DNA of 64,000 nt from UBA7957 sp965222695 (GTDB taxonomy: Bacteria; Pseudomonadota; Gammaproteobacteria; Granulosicoccales; Granulosicoccaceae): NCBI GenBank assembly GCA_965222695.1, contig OZ244967.1, forward strand, positions 248,001 to 312,000, given 5' to 3'. Of this stretch, positions 8,312 through 18,405 are shown piece by piece (positions within the stretch are counted from its first letter, which is position 1; each line of letters begins with the position of its first letter). Position numbers and translations under genes: made by a program. The notes under the pieces were generated by a model. The model was not told the origin of the DNA. It did not search any database and saw only the letters and a program-made list of their open reading frames with translations.

Positions 8312-11300
8312 GGCCAGGGGCCTGTCACTCTGCAGGAGCTTGTGAACTTCATTAACGGCCAGGGACAGCATGGCGTAGTCAATCGCACTGCTGGCCTTGA
8401 GCTCCGATATCAAATCCGAATACTGCGCTGCCGCGTCGTTGTTCTGTGCCCATTTTTCAACCATGGATGCAGCATTCTTTATCGGCTTGATCTGCTTGAT
8501 CACCTCAGCGGTCAGGTGTCTTTGCTGATAGTGCAGATCGCTGCGCAGACTGGACTTCGCCAGAGCATGCCAGCGGTTGCGTACGCGGACCTCGGCTATT
8601 TGATCACGCAGCCACTGCAATTCAAGATAAGCACCCAATTCGAAGTAAATCGATGCGACCTGAGCCATAGGCCGATCCAGCGTTTTGCTGATTTCAACTA
8701 TATCCAGTGAAGAGGACAAGGGCACCACTTTGGCCGCACGCGCGGCCAGTTTTTCGGGAACCTTGGCTTTGACAAAGTACTTGATTCTGGCGCTGTGGCT
8801 TTGCTTGTTTATCTTTGCCAGACTTTGCGGGAGACTATCGATCAGCTGGCTGATGGAGGGCTCGAAATAATCCACCAGGTCCTGGATCGGCTGGTCGCAT
8901 CTGCGCGTGCGAATCAACCAGTGCAAGGTGCGTTCAACCAAACCGCGTACCAGAATATGCAGTTCCTGCTGTTTTGCATCGGAAACCTGATTATCCAGCG
9001 CTTCAATATCACACCAGATCTGGTTCATATGAAAAACATTGGTAACCACATCGAAGGCCTTACAAACATCTACCGGGTTGGCACTTAATTCATCTTCCAT
9101 TCGAAAAACAAAGCTGGGCCCCAATCTGTTGACGACATCATTGACCAAATGTGTAGCGATAATCTCTCTGCGCAATCGATGACTTTCAACTGCGGACAGG
9201 TAGTTTTCCGAGAGGCGGGCAGGGAAGTAGCGGTATAAACGTGTATTCAGATAAGGATCGTCCGGTAGCTCGGATTTCATGACCGTATCGAATAAGGTCA
9301 TTTTGGCGTAGGAAACCAGTACCGAGATTTCGGGTCTGACCATACCTTTCTGATCGGCGAGCCTGTCGGCTATTAATTCATGGTCGGGTAGAAACTCGAT
9401 CGCACGATCCAGAAGGTTTTGCGACTCAAGGTGGCTCATAAAGCGAGAATGTTCTTCCATTAATGAGCCCGCTTGTGACGTAATCAGGCTGATACACTGA
9501 GTTTGCAGATAATTATCGGCCAACACCATTTCCGCCACTTCATCCGTCATATCGGCCAGTAACTGATTGCGTTGCTTGACCGTCATATCGCCGGCCTGCA
9601 CCATTTGATCGAGGAGGATTTTGATATTGACTTCATGGTCGGAACAATCCACTCCGGCCGAGTTGTCCACAGCGTCGGTGTAGTTCGCACCGCCATTTTC
9701 GGCATATTCGATTCGGGCAAGCTGTGTAAAGCCAAGATTGCCACCCTCACCGACGACCTTGCAGCGCAGCTGGTTGGCGTCGACCCGTACCGAATCATTG
9801 GTTCGGTCACTGGCATCGTCATGGCTTTCGCTGCTGGCTTTTACATAGGTACCGATTCCGCCATTCCAGAACAGATCCACCGGAGCCTGCAAAATCTGAT
9901 GGATTAATTCATTCGGGGTCAGACTCGTCGCCTTGATACCGAGCGCTTTACGCGCCTGTTCGCTCAAACTGATGGTTTTGGAACTCCTGGAATAAATGCC
10001 GCCACCGGTTGAGATCAGCGATTTGTCATAATCCTCCCAGCTTGAGCGAGGCAATTCGAACAACCTTTTTCGTTCACGAAAACCCTCCGCCGCGTTGGGT
10101 GTGGGATCGATAAATATATGCAAGTGATTAAATGCGGCAACCAGGCGGGTGTGCTTGGATAACAGCATGCCGTTACCGAATACGTCGCCCGACATATCAC
10201 CAACGCCGATAGCGGTAAATTCTGTGGTCTGGATATCGCGCCCCAGTTCACGGAAATGGCGCTTGACCGATTCCCATGCCCCACGCGCCGTGATACCCAT
10301 TTTCTTATGGTCATAGCCCACGGATCCGCCCGATGCAAAGGCGTCACCCAGCCAGAAGTTGTATTCTCCGGCAACGCCGTTGGCGACATCGGAAAAGGTA
10401 GCAGTGCCTTTGTCAGCCGCCACAACCAGATAGGGGTCATCCTCGTCATAGCGCACAACGCTATCGGGAGGAATGACTTCTGCGCCCTCAAGATTGTCGG
10501 TCAGATCGAGCAATCCGCGCAGAAATGTCTGGTAGCAATATACCACTTCCTTCATGACTTCATCGCGGCCGGCACCCTCGGGTTGTCTTTTGACAAAAAA
10601 GCCGCCTTTGGATCCGACCGGTACAATAACCGCGTTTTTCACCGTCTGCGCCTTAACCAGGCCCAACACTTCGGTACGGAAATCCTCGCGTCTGTCTGAC
10701 CATCGCAAACCGCCTCTTGCAACTTTGCCGCCGCGCAGATGGACACCCTCAACCCGTGGTGAATACACGAAAATATCAAACAGTGTCCGCGGTTTCGGCA
10801 TATCGTTAATCAGTTCAGGCTTGAGTTTGTAGGACACATAAGGCAGATGATGTCCGTCCTTGTCCTTGCGATAGTAATTCGTCCTCATTGTTGCCTGAAT
10901 CAGGTTAATAAACGCATGCAGAATCCGGTCTTCGTCCAGACTGGATACAGCCTGCAGCTGATGTTCCATCTGTTCCAGTAATTCAGCGGTTTTTTTCTCG
11001 CTGGATTTTCGCAGGGCAGGATCGAACCGGGCTTCGAACAGGCGGACAATATTGCCGGTAATCGCGGCGTTTTTTACCAGGCTTTCAATCATATAACTTT
11101 GCGAGAAGGGTACTCGGATTTGCGAAAGATACTTGCAGTAGCTGCGCAATATCACCGCTTGCCGCCAGGTAAGATCCGCATCCAGGACCAGGCGGTTAAA
11201 TCCGTCATCTTCAATTTCACCTTTCCAGATGCGTAAAAAAGCATCCTTGAATTTCTCTCCACTGACATCGGGATCGATTTCCAGATCGCCGGCGTGATGC

Positions 11301-13147
11301 GCGGTGAATTCATGTATCCACACCGAGTCGCCCTCCTTGCGGCTCAATTCATAGGGTCTTTCATGATCGACTTTTAAACCCATATGCTCGATAACCGGTA
11401 TAACATCCGACAGTGCAATGTACCTTCCGGAAGTAAATAACTTGGATTTAACCTGGTTTTTAGCCGCAACGACCGGCCGGTAAAAACTGATGGCGGGGCC
11501 GTTTTTCTCGCTGAGACCCTCGATGTGCTCTATGTCAATACAAGCATTGCGGGGCGAGAAATCTTCCTTGTAGTTACCCGGAATACCGGCATGGTATCGC
11601 TTATACAATGCATTGGCTCGCTCCTCCCCAAAGTACTCCCGCAGGGCATCGTGAAATCCGTCATCCCAGGAACGCGCGGCATTCACTATGGCTTTTTCGA
11701 TCTCTCGCCAATCGGGTTCGTCCGTATGATCCTCCGCCAGCTGTACAATATAGTGAATTCTTGCCAGAGCGGATTCAGAGGAAAATTCGATATTAAATTC
11801 ACCGGTGTCCCCGTTTAGCTGTTCCAGAAGAATGTTCTGTATTTTGATTCTTAAATCGCGGTGATAGATTTCCCGGGGTATGTACACCAGGCAATCACAA
11901 AATCGTTCATACTTGTCCAGTGCGCCGAACAGGCGGATTTGTTTGCGTTCCTGTAGTTGCAGTATTCCCTGGGCGATGGACAAAATCACAGAATCGTCGG
12001 TTTGGAATAAGGTGTCCCGAGGGAAGGTTTCCAGGATATTTTGCAAGGCCCGGGCCGCGTGGGAGCCTTGCTTATGGCAGGAAAGCTGTAAAACATTTTG
12101 AATTTTTTGCCGCAGCCAGGGAATATCGGCGCCACTCGTGTTGTAAACGGTTGAGGTGAACAGCCCGATAAAGCAACGTTTGCCGTTGATCCCGTTATCG
12201 TTGTCGTAATTCGGGATGGAAATTAAATCCAGGTGATCCGAGCGGTGCAGTGGGGCACGGACACTGGTTTTAGTCACGCTGAGGATTTCTTCGGAGCGGA
12301 CATATGCCTGCGATTTTCGCGGGATGAGTTGATCCAGTTTATAGGTTCGGCCTGAGGCCTCTTTGCGGCATAAGCCGAGTGCGGTTTCCTGCACAATCTT
12401 TAGTTGATTGTCCTGGTTGGCTGAATCGAGCAAAAATTCTGTGTATCCCAGAAATACAAAGCGGTGGCGCGTCAGCCAGTCAAGCAACTCGGCAGCTTCG
12501 AGTGTTTTCGGGTCGTCCGAGTCGCGCTCGTGCAGTTCTTTGGCGATGCTTTGCATCTTGTCTTGCATAGCCGGGCGATCCTCATACACACGGCGGGCAT
12601 TGGCGATAATCGTGCTGACGCTTCGATGCAGTTCCTTCAAAGCGGCGCTATCGGTAATTCGATCGATTTGAAACTGCATGATTGACTCGGCGGTATAATC
12701 CCGGCTGCTTTCACCGCCCTCCGATAAGTCCAGTAACCGCCCCTTCTCGTCACGCCTGCTCTGCATAATGGGGTGAATAATCAGATGAATGGCGAGATCA
12801 CGCTGTTTGAGATCCATTGAAATTGAATTAACCAGCATTGGCATATCATCGGAGACGACTTCGATAATGGTGTGAGTCGATTGCCAACCGTGATGTTCGA
12901 AGTCCGGATTGTAGACGCGGATCAGCGGTTCTCCGGGGGTTCGTTTTTGCATCAGCACCCAATGCGCCAGGGCGGCGCCCCGCAGGTCCATGGTTTTCAG
13001 ATTCTCCAGATCTTCGATGGATACATCGTGGTAAAACATGTGCACGAATTGCTGTGCCTGTTCGAGCTTTTCTTTGGGCAAGTCTTTGCCCGCAATCAAT
13101 TTCAGATTGCCAATAATCTCAAGAGCGTTGGTGGTACGGTCAATCAT
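8303..13147 (-). CDS. gdhB: NAD-specific glutamate dehydrogenase (large, about 180 kDa type)
   Basis: This 1,614-aa protein of the large NAD-GDH class oxidatively deaminates glutamate to 2-oxoglutarate. A long N-terminal regulatory part carries ACT-like segments. The catalytic centre follows the family pattern: HLRGGKVARGGLRWSDR, the catalytic-lysine region VPVGSKGGFFVK, NFWLGDAFASGGSVGYDHKK, a nucleotide-binding stretch GVGDMSGDVFGNGM, and later GGIGTYVK. The ATG at 13147 follows a strong GGAGGAAAG ribosome site; an upstream in-frame extension to 13258 is unsupported. Length is normal for the family. It is monocistronic, with terminators on both sides. Confidence 0.96.
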   Translation of the reverse strand: MIDRTTNALEIIGNLKLIAGKDLPKEKLEQAQQFVHMFYHDVSIEDLENLKTMDLRGAALAHWVLMQKRTPGEPLIRVYNPDFEHHGWQSTHTIIEVVSDDMPMLVNSISMDLKQRDLAIHLIIHPIMQSRRDEKGRLLDLSEGGESSRDYTAESIMQFQIDRITDSAALKELHRSVSTIIANARRVYEDRPAMQDKMQSIAKELHERDSDDPKTLEAAELLDWLTRHRFVFLGYTEFLLDSANQDNQLKIVQETALGLCRKEASGRTYKLDQLIPRKSQAYVRSEEILSVTKTSVRAPLHRSDHLDLISIPNYDNDNGINGKRCFIGLFTSTVYNTSGADIPWLRQKIQNVLQLSCHKQGSHAARALQNILETFPRDTLFQTDDSVILSIAQGILQLQERKQIRLFGALDKYERFCDCLVYIPREIYHRDLRIKIQNILLEQLNGDTGEFNIEFSSESALARIHYIVQLAEDHTDEPDWREIEKAIVNAARSWDDGFHDALREYFGEERANALYKRYHAGIPGNYKEDFSPRNACIDIEHIEGLSEKNGPAISFYRPVVAAKNQVKSKLFTSGRYIALSDVIPVIEHMGLKVDHERPYELSRKEGDSVWIHEFTAHHAGDLEIDPDVSGEKFKDAFLRIWKGEIEDDGFNRLVLDADLTWRQAVILRSYCKYLSQIRVPFSQSYMIESLVKNAAITGNIVRLFEARFDPALRKSSEKKTAELLEQMEHQLQAVSSLDEDRILHAFINLIQATMRTNYYRKDKDGHHLPYVSYKLKPELINDMPKPRTLFDIFVYSPRVEGVHLRGGKVARGGLRWSDRREDFRTEVLGLVKAQTVKNAVIVPVGSKGGFFVKRQPEGAGRDEVMKEVVYCYQTFLRGLLDLTDNLEGAEVIPPDSVVRYDEDDPYLVVAADKGTATFSDVANGVAGEYNFWLGDAFASGGSVGYDHKKMGITARGAWESVKRHFRELGRDIQTTEFTAIGVGDMSGDVFGNGMLLSKHTRLVAAFNHLHIFIDPTPNAAEGFRERKRLFELPRSSWEDYDKSLISTGGGIYSRSSKTISLSEQARKALGIKATSLTPNELIHQILQAPVDLFWNGGIGTYVKASSESHDDASDRTNDSVRVDANQLRCKVVGEGGNLGFTQLARIEYAENGGANYTDAVDNSAGVDCSDHEVNIKILLDQMVQAGDMTVKQRNQLLADMTDEVAEMVLADNYLQTQCISLITSQAGSLMEEHSRFMSHLESQNLLDRAIEFLPDHELIADRLADQKGMVRPEISVLVSYAKMTLFDTVMKSELPDDPYLNTRLYRYFPARLSENYLSAVESHRLRREIIATHLVNDVVNRLGPSFVFRMEDELSANPVDVCKAFDVVTNVFHMNQIWCDIEALDNQVSDAKQQELHILVRGLVERTLHWLIRTRRCDQPIQDLVDYFEPSISQLIDSLPQSLAKINKQSHSARIKYFVKAKVPEKLAARAAKVVPLSSSLDIVEISKTLDRPMAQVASIYFELGAYLELQWLRDQIAEVRVRNRWHALAKSSLRSDLHYQQRHLTAEVIKQIKPIKNAASMVEKWAQNNDAAAQYSDLISELKASSAIDYAMLSLAVNEVHKLLQSDRPLANA

Positions 13148-13260
13148 CTTCTTTCCTCCGGCCGGAGTGGTTTGTTCACCGTGGTGGGTTCGATCCGAAA
13201 ATGGATTCTCGTTATTTTTTACCCAGACTATACATGATCCACATTCCATGTGTGGCAATA

Positions 13261-13290
13261 AAAAAAACAGAATTCCGCATCAGCGGAATT
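13261..13290 (-). terminator. Rho-independent terminator downstream of the PfkB kinase gene
   Basis: On the leftward strand an 8-bp stem (AATTCCGC with GCGGAATT) and 4-base loop is followed by CTGTTTTTTT. It lies between the kinase stop (13438) and the glutamate dehydrogenase start (13147). It should end the kinase transcript, which implies a separate gdh promoter within 13148-13260. Confidence 0.75.
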
Positions 13291-13437
13291 GATTCCATTG
13301 GATTCATTATGCAGTTCGAATCGTTTGGAACATTGTTCAACAACGACCAGGCTATGCATAAATCATGACAGGATTGCGTTATGTTGCGCTGAAGCAACTG
13401 CCTTTCAGGGTGGAAGTACCACAGTCAGTCAAAGGTT
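13291..13437. other. Gap between kinase gene and terminator
   Basis: The whole gap from 13148 to 13437 (290 bp) contains no credible gene. The 13148-13260 part should hold the gdh promoter; a TATAGT -10-like hexamer is visible on the leftward strand near 13230, but without a good -35. In 13291-13437 I see nothing recognisable. Confidence 0.4.
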
Positions 13438-14433
13438 TCAGGCATTAAAGGATTTTAAGAGCTGCTGCGTCCTTTGCGCCGGTAATCGAGGCCCGAAGTG
13501 AGTGACCAGATGTGCGGAGGTGAGGGAGGCCAATTCTCCGGCCTGGCTAAAATCCATGCCATGCGTGATACCGTACAGAAAAGCGCCCGCGTACATATCG
13601 CCCGCGCCGTTGGTGTCGATCGGTTCAACCTTATGCGGTGGAATGTCGATCATTCGCTTTCCATCGTAAAGCAAGGCACCATCGGCACCGCGGGTGATGG
13701 CAAATTGTTTGGCGAGAGTTTTAAGTGTCTGCACAACACTATTCATATCGGATGAATCGGAAATGATTTCGGCCTCCGCCTGGTTGCAGAATAATAAATC
13801 CAGATCGTCGCCGGCCATCTCCAATAATCCCTCCCGAAAGAACTTTGCGATATTGGGGTCGGACAGTGTCAATGCGGTTGACACTTCGGCTTCCTTGGCG
13901 ATTTTTCCCGCGGCTATGGCAGCCTGTTTACTGCCTTCCGCCGTGACCAGATAGCCTTCCAGGTACACATAGTCGGAAAGGGAAATCGCCTCAGGATTGA
14001 TATCGTTGTGATTGATATCGCCGGTTATTCCAAGAAAGGTATTCATGGTTCGATCGGCGTCGGGAGTGACCATCACCAGGCATTTACCGGTGATACCCGG
14101 CTCCCGTTCATGATCCAAAGCGCTGCTCTCTACGCCGCACCCCTGTAGATCCTCAAGATAGAAGCTGCCGCTTTCATCATTTCCCACCTTGCAGGAATAA
14201 TAGGCTTTACCGCCCAGTTGAGCCAATGCGATCACTGTATTCGCCGCGGAACCTCCACAGGCGCGTTTGTGATGAAAACCGGCCAATTGATCCGACAGTT
14301 CATGGTGGCGATGCTCATCAATCAGCGTCATTACACCTTTTTCAATATTGAGTTCCGACAAAACCGATTCTTCGATTTCATACTCCATATCGACCAGAGC
14401 ATTTCCGACTCCGTAAACCTGGTAGCGGCCCAT
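13438..14433 (-). CDS. PfkB-family carbohydrate/nucleoside kinase, adenosine-kinase-like
   Basis: This 331-aa ribokinase-family protein has the N-terminal VYGVGNALVDMEYEI, the di-glycine CGGSAANTVIALAQLGG, and the C-terminal anion-hole/catalytic motif DTNGAGDMYAGAFLYG with the base Asp. The overall pattern, including the AITRGADGALL strand, resembles bacterial adenosine-kinase-like PfkB proteins. The substrate is inferred only. The start is the ATG at 14433, six bases after GGAG; the TTG four codons upstream is less likely. It is divergent from aspS and ends at a Rho-independent terminator. Confidence 0.85.
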   Translation of the reverse strand: MGRYQVYGVGNALVDMEYEIEESVLSELNIEKGVMTLIDEHRHHELSDQLAGFHHKRACGGSAANTVIALAQLGGKAYYSCKVGNDESGSFYLEDLQGCGVESSALDHEREPGITGKCLVMVTPDADRTMNTFLGITGDINHNDINPEAISLSDYVYLEGYLVTAEGSKQAAIAAGKIAKEAEVSTALTLSDPNIAKFFREGLLEMAGDDLDLLFCNQAEAEIISDSSDMNSVVQTLKTLAKQFAITRGADGALLYDGKRMIDIPPHKVEPIDTNGAGDMYAGAFLYGITHGMDFSQAGELASLTSAHLVTHFGPRLPAQRTQQLLKSFNA

Positions 14434-14559
14434 ATTTATCTCCAACTAATCTCAATTCGCGCGCATTATCTACGCGGACAGCTATTAAAACAAATCGTTG
14501 TGCAGAATTCGGACCATGACATGGCAGTGTATGCTTTTGATCACGGGATCCACTTTACA

Positions 14560-14588
14560 TTGGCAGTGTCCCCTATACGGGTTAAAAT
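14560..14588 (+). promoter_or_regulatory. Sigma-70-type promoter of aspS
   Basis: TTGGCA (14560-14565), a 17-bp spacer and TAAAAT (14583-14588) give a near-consensus sigma-70 promoter, 49 bp before the aspS ATG. This is read from sequence only. Confidence 0.6.
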
Positions 14589-14637
14589 CCCGTGTTTTGT
14601 TAACGCCGGTCGGCGTGATTTTTCAGGAAGTAATAAA

Positions 14638-16422
14638 ATGCGAACACATTTTTGCGGCGCGGTGAATACCACTGATCTGGATCAGCAAGTTGTCGTGAGT
14701 GGCTGGGTCCACCGGCGCCGCGATCACGGCGGTGTTATTTTTGTCGATTTGCGTGATCATTACGGACTGGTACAGATTGTGTTCGATCCCGATCGTGAAT
14801 CCATGTTTCAAACGGCGGAGCATATACGAAATGAATATGTGTTACAGGTGACAGGCATAGTTCGGCACCGACCCGCGGGTACCGTCAATGAAAATCTGGC
14901 AACCGGACAAATTGAAATACTCGCCACTGATTTGGTCGTGTTGAATAAGGCCGATACACCGCCGTTTCAGCTGGATGATCCGGATGTCCACGAAGAAAAT
15001 CGACTGAAATACCGCTATATCGATTTGCGTCGGCCACAAATGCAGCAACGCATGCGTATGCGTTCTTCCGTCATTGCCCGCTTGCGGCGGTATCTCGATA
15101 ACCATGAGTTTATTGAAGTCGATACCCCGATTCTGACCCGTGCAACGCCTGAAGGGGCACGGGATTACCTGGTTCCGAGCCGCACGCACAGCGGTGAATT
15201 TTTCGCTCTGCCTCAATCCCCGCAGCTTTTTAAACAGTTGTTAATGATGGGCGGAATAGACCGTTACTATCAAATCGCCCGTTGTTTTCGAGACGAAGAC
15301 TTACGTGCCGACCGGCAGCCGGAATTCTCCCAACTTGATATAGAAATGTCGTTTATGGATGAGAACGAGATTATGACGCTGATGGAACAGATGATCACCG
15401 AGTTGTTTCGCGAGGAACTGGAGATCGCTTTACCCAATCCTTTTCCCCGTATGACATACGAGGAAGCGATGCACAGGTTCGGGTCGGATAAACCGGATCT
15501 GAGAATCGCACTGGAATTTGTCGATCTGTCGGATGTTATGGCCAAAGTCGATTTTAAAGTTTTCTCCGGTCCTGCGAATAGCGATGACGGGCGGGTCGTG
15601 GCCCTGCGTTTGCCCCAGGGAGGGAAGCTGACACGTAAGGAAATCGACGGCTATACCGAATACGTCAGCCGGTACGGGGCTAAAGGGCTGGCCTATATCA
15701 AAGTCAATGAAACCGCCAAAGGCCGGGAAGGCTTGCAGTCTCCCATAGTGAAATTTTTTGATGACGAGGTTGTAAAGACCATTCTGCAGAGAACGCAAGC
15801 CGCCAACGGGGATCTGATCTTTTTCGGCGCTGACAGCAGCAAGATCGTCAATGAGTCCATAGGTGCCTTGCGGGTGAAGCTTGGCCACGACATGCAAATA
15901 GTGGAGCATGGCTGGAAGCCGTTATGGGTAGTCGATTTTCCCATGTTTGAATGGGATGAAAATGAAAAACGCTGGTCCGCTTTGCATCATCCTTTTACCG
16001 CGCCTTCAGTGGCTTCACCGGAAGAATTGGAAGCCAATCCCGGAAACAGTCTCTCCCGTGCCTATGATATGGTACTCAATGGAACCGAACTCGGTGGTGG
16101 ATCAATTCGTGTTCATGATATGTCCATGCAGCAGACCTGTCTTCGAATACTGGGCATAGGAGAAGAAGAAGCTGACGAAAAATTCGGGTTTTTACTCAAT
16201 GCACTGCGATACGGAGCACCGCCGCATGGCGGGCTGGCCTTTGGACTGGACCGCCTGATCATGCTGATGACAGGATCCGGATCCATAAGGGATGTTATGG
16301 CGTTTCCAAAAACGCAGACCGCCTCTTGTTTGTTGACCAGCGCGCCGAGCATCGTTTCGGAAGCACAATTAAGAGAACTTTCGCTGAGAATCCGCAGGCC
16401 GCATGTTGATTCGCAACCCTAG
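14638..16422 (+). CDS. aspS: Aspartyl-tRNA synthetase
   Basis: This 594-aa class IIb synthetase charges tRNA-Asp. The anticodon-binding OB domain is at about residues 1-105 (GWVHRRRDHGGVIFVDLRD). Motif 1 is FIEVDTPILTRATPEGARDY, motif 2 is RCFRDEDLRADRQPEFSQ, a bacterial GAD insert follows, and motif 3 is GGLAFGLDRLIML. Size matches the E. coli enzyme (590 aa). The ATG at 14638 follows AGGAAG and begins at the normal N-terminus MRTHFCG. It heads the aspS-hydrolase-yebC-ruvC-ruvA group typical of gammaproteobacteria. Confidence 0.97.
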   Translation: MRTHFCGAVNTTDLDQQVVVSGWVHRRRDHGGVIFVDLRDHYGLVQIVFDPDRESMFQTAEHIRNEYVLQVTGIVRHRPAGTVNENLATGQIEILATDLVVLNKADTPPFQLDDPDVHEENRLKYRYIDLRRPQMQQRMRMRSSVIARLRRYLDNHEFIEVDTPILTRATPEGARDYLVPSRTHSGEFFALPQSPQLFKQLLMMGGIDRYYQIARCFRDEDLRADRQPEFSQLDIEMSFMDENEIMTLMEQMITELFREELEIALPNPFPRMTYEEAMHRFGSDKPDLRIALEFVDLSDVMAKVDFKVFSGPANSDDGRVVALRLPQGGKLTRKEIDGYTEYVSRYGAKGLAYIKVNETAKGREGLQSPIVKFFDDEVVKTILQRTQAANGDLIFFGADSSKIVNESIGALRVKLGHDMQIVEHGWKPLWVVDFPMFEWDENEKRWSALHHPFTAPSVASPEELEANPGNSLSRAYDMVLNGTELGGGSIRVHDMSMQQTCLRILGIGEEEADEKFGFLLNALRYGAPPHGGLAFGLDRLIMLMTGSGSIRDVMAFPKTQTASCLLTSAPSIVSEAQLRELSLRIRRPHVDSQP

Positions 16423-16454
16423 CTTTATTGTTTAAGAGTCTTTTAAGTCAATCT

Positions 16455-17135
16455 ATGCAGAAACAAGACAGCAAGCGACAACACGGCAGTGAAACTGTGA
16501 TCCTGGTGCACGGAATCTGGATGCACGGTTTGTTGCTAAACTGGCTTGCCAAGCAGCTCAGGAAACAGGGATATGGTGTCATCCGTTTTTCCTACCGCTC
16601 ACTGTCTCAAACGCCAGCGGAAAGTGCCGACCGGCTGGCCACCGTTGTCGATTCAGTTAAAACTCCGGTAGTTCATTTGGTGGGTCATAGCCTCGGCGGC
16701 ATAATACTGCTTCATCTGATGGATCGTCAGACCCGTTTGAAGCCCGGGCGGGTCGTACTCTTGGGATCGCCGGTCAAAGGCAGCCTCGTCGCCGCCAATA
16801 TCATGCGTATACCGGTTTTAAGAAATCTGTTGCTGGGGAAGAGTATTTACCAGGGCCTGGTCGGTGGCGTACCCGGGTTCTCCGGGCAAAGAGAACTGGG
16901 CGTGATTTGCGGTAACAAACCCTACGGCGTGGGGCGGTTGTTCACCCTTGGCGGACAACCCAATGATGGCACAGTCTATGTTCGGGAAACCAAACTGGCA
17001 ATGGCCAGGGATCATATAGAACTTAATGTCACTCATACTTCCATGGTATTTTCCCGCCAGGTCGCGAAACAAATCGGCTGTTTTCTGGAGAACGGGAGTT
17101 TTTGTAAATTCGAGAGGAAACATGGCGGGTCATAG
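16455..17135 (+). CDS. Alpha/beta hydrolase (lipase/esterase-like)
   Basis: This 226-aa alpha/beta-fold protein begins its core with VILVHGIWMHGLLLNWL. The nucleophile elbow is VGHSLGGI, and late catalytic-site residues include the histidine in LNVTHTSMVFS. It resembles the PGAP1-like/triacylglycerol-lipase group; the substrate is unknown. The ATG at 16455 is chosen over a TTG at 16428. Its 3' end overlaps the yebC start by 14 bases, so it is embedded in the aspS-yebC-ruv transcript. Confidence 0.8.
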   Translation: MQKQDSKRQHGSETVILVHGIWMHGLLLNWLAKQLRKQGYGVIRFSYRSLSQTPAESADRLATVVDSVKTPVVHLVGHSLGGIILLHLMDRQTRLKPGRVVLLGSPVKGSLVAANIMRIPVLRNLLLGKSIYQGLVGGVPGFSGQRELGVICGNKPYGVGRLFTLGGQPNDGTVYVRETKLAMARDHIELNVTHTSMVFSRQVAKQIGCFLENGSFCKFERKHGGS

Positions 17136-17865
17136 CAAGTGGGCTAATATTCAACATCGTAAAAAAGCGCAGGATGCCAAGCGCGGGAAGCTTTTCACCA
17201 AGCTGATCCGTGAAATTACGGTGGCCGCGAAAATGGGGGGGTCGGATCCGGGATCCAATCCGCGTCTGCGTTTGGCCGTAGATAAAGCCTTAGGCGGGAA
17301 TATGCCCAAAGATACCGTCGAACGCGCGATCAAACGCGGCGCCGGCGAGCTTGAAGGCGTTGTCTATGAAGAAATCCGCTATGAAGGTTATGCAACGGCC
17401 GGCGTTGCTATCATGGTTGACTGTATGACCGACAATCGTAATCGTACCGTGGCCGAAGTCCGGCACGCATTTACCAAGTATGGCGGCAATATGGGGACAG
17501 ACGGTTCCGTATCCTATCTTTTCGAGAAAATCGGTGTTTTAAACTATGCAGCCGGAACCGACGAAGATACGGTAATGGAGGCAGCACTGGAAGCCGGTGC
17601 GGAGGATGTGATTACCGGGGACGACGGGTCCGTTGAAGTAACCACGACTCCGGACGGTTTTGTCGATATCAAAGAGGCCATGATCTTGGCCGGCCTGGAA
17701 CCGGAACATGCCGAAGTGACGATGCGGGCGTCCAACGAAGTTTCGCTCGATAAAGAACAGTCCGAGAAATTGTTGAAACTGATCGACGTACTGGAAGATC
17801 TGGACGATGTGCAGGCAGTGTATTCAAATGCCGATTTTCCGGACGATGCGTTTGATCAGGATTGA
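17122..17865 (+). CDS. yebC: YebC/PmpR family DNA-binding regulatory protein
   Basis: This 247-aa YebC-family protein is widely conserved and often annotated as a transcriptional regulator; related proteins act in translation of proline-rich stretches. The signature N-terminus MAGHSKWANIQHRKKAQDAKRGK and the central EEIRYEGYATAGVAIMVDCMTDNRNRT are intact. The ATG at 17122 follows GAGAGGAAAC. The neighbourhood (before ruvC) is the standard one in gammaproteobacteria. Confidence 0.95.
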   Translation: MAGHSKWANIQHRKKAQDAKRGKLFTKLIREITVAAKMGGSDPGSNPRLRLAVDKALGGNMPKDTVERAIKRGAGELEGVVYEEIRYEGYATAGVAIMVDCMTDNRNRTVAEVRHAFTKYGGNMGTDGSVSYLFEKIGVLNYAAGTDEDTVMEAALEAGAEDVITGDDGSVEVTTTPDGFVDIKEAMILAGLEPEHAEVTMRASNEVSLDKEQSEKLLKLIDVLEDLDDVQAVYSNADFPDDAFDQD

Positions 17866-17886
17866 AATTAAACGAGTGGCAGCCTT

Positions 17887-18405
17887 TTGATTCGTGTAGT
17901 TGGCATAGACCCGGGTTCGGTGATTACCGGATTCGGCATCATTGAAACCGACGGGATTCGAAACTTTCATCTTGATCATGGGCATATTCGGGTCGAAGGG
18001 GAGGATTTACCCGAAAAGCTCGGATACATCTATTTTAAGATCACAGAGCTTGTAGAGAAGTGGCAGCCCGAGGAGGCGGGAATCGAGCAGGTCTTTATGA
18101 GCAATAATGCAATGTCGGCTCTTAAACTCGGACAAGCGAGAGGAGCGGCAATTTGTGCAATGGTACACAAGGGTGTAAAAGTCAGTGAATATACGCCCCG
18201 ACTGGTAAAACAGGCCGTGGTGGGCAGCGGCGCTGCCAGTAAAGAACAAGTACAACATATGATCAAAACGCTGTTGAATACTGAAGGAAAGATGCAGGCG
18301 GATGCCGCGGATGCGTTGGCGATTGCGGTCTGTCACAGCCACTCAAGAACAGGGGTTCATCTGAAAAGATCCGCTAACGGCAGAAAGAGATCCAGACGGC
18401 GATGA
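17887..18405 (+). CDS. ruvC: Crossover junction endodeoxyribonuclease RuvC
   Basis: This 172-aa Holliday-junction resolvase works with RuvAB in recombination. The first catalytic aspartate is in VVGIDPGSVITGFG; other acidic catalytic residues lie in AGIEQVFM and near DAADALAIAVCH. The start codon is TTG at 17887, which gives the canonical IRVVGIDPG beginning. The stop overlaps the ruvA start (ATGA). Confidence 0.95.
   Translation: MIRVVGIDPGSVITGFGIIETDGIRNFHLDHGHIRVEGEDLPEKLGYIYFKITELVEKWQPEEAGIEQVFMSNNAMSALKLGQARGAAICAMVHKGVKVSEYTPRLVKQAVVGSGAASKEQVQHMIKTLLNTEGKMQADAADALAIAVCHSHSRTGVHLKRSANGRKRSRRR

Noticed and set aside
8191..8388. 65-codon leftward frame overlapping the 3' end of gdhB
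   Set aside because: It overlaps gdhB in another frame and the terminator, has no ribosome site and no recognisable sequence.
13438..14433. A third inositol kinase
   Set aside because: The PfkB protein lacks IolC-type N-terminal sequence, is 30 kb away and fits an adenosine-kinase-like pattern better.
14218..14637. N-terminal extension of aspS back to 14218
   Set aside because: The extension overlaps the divergent kinase gene, covers a near-consensus promoter, and AspRS proteins begin at MRTHFCG-type sequence with a ribosome site at 14630.
16428..16454. TTG start for the hydrolase after aspS
   Set aside because: It has no ribosome-binding sequence and adds nine residues outside the fold; the ATG at 16455 is preferred.
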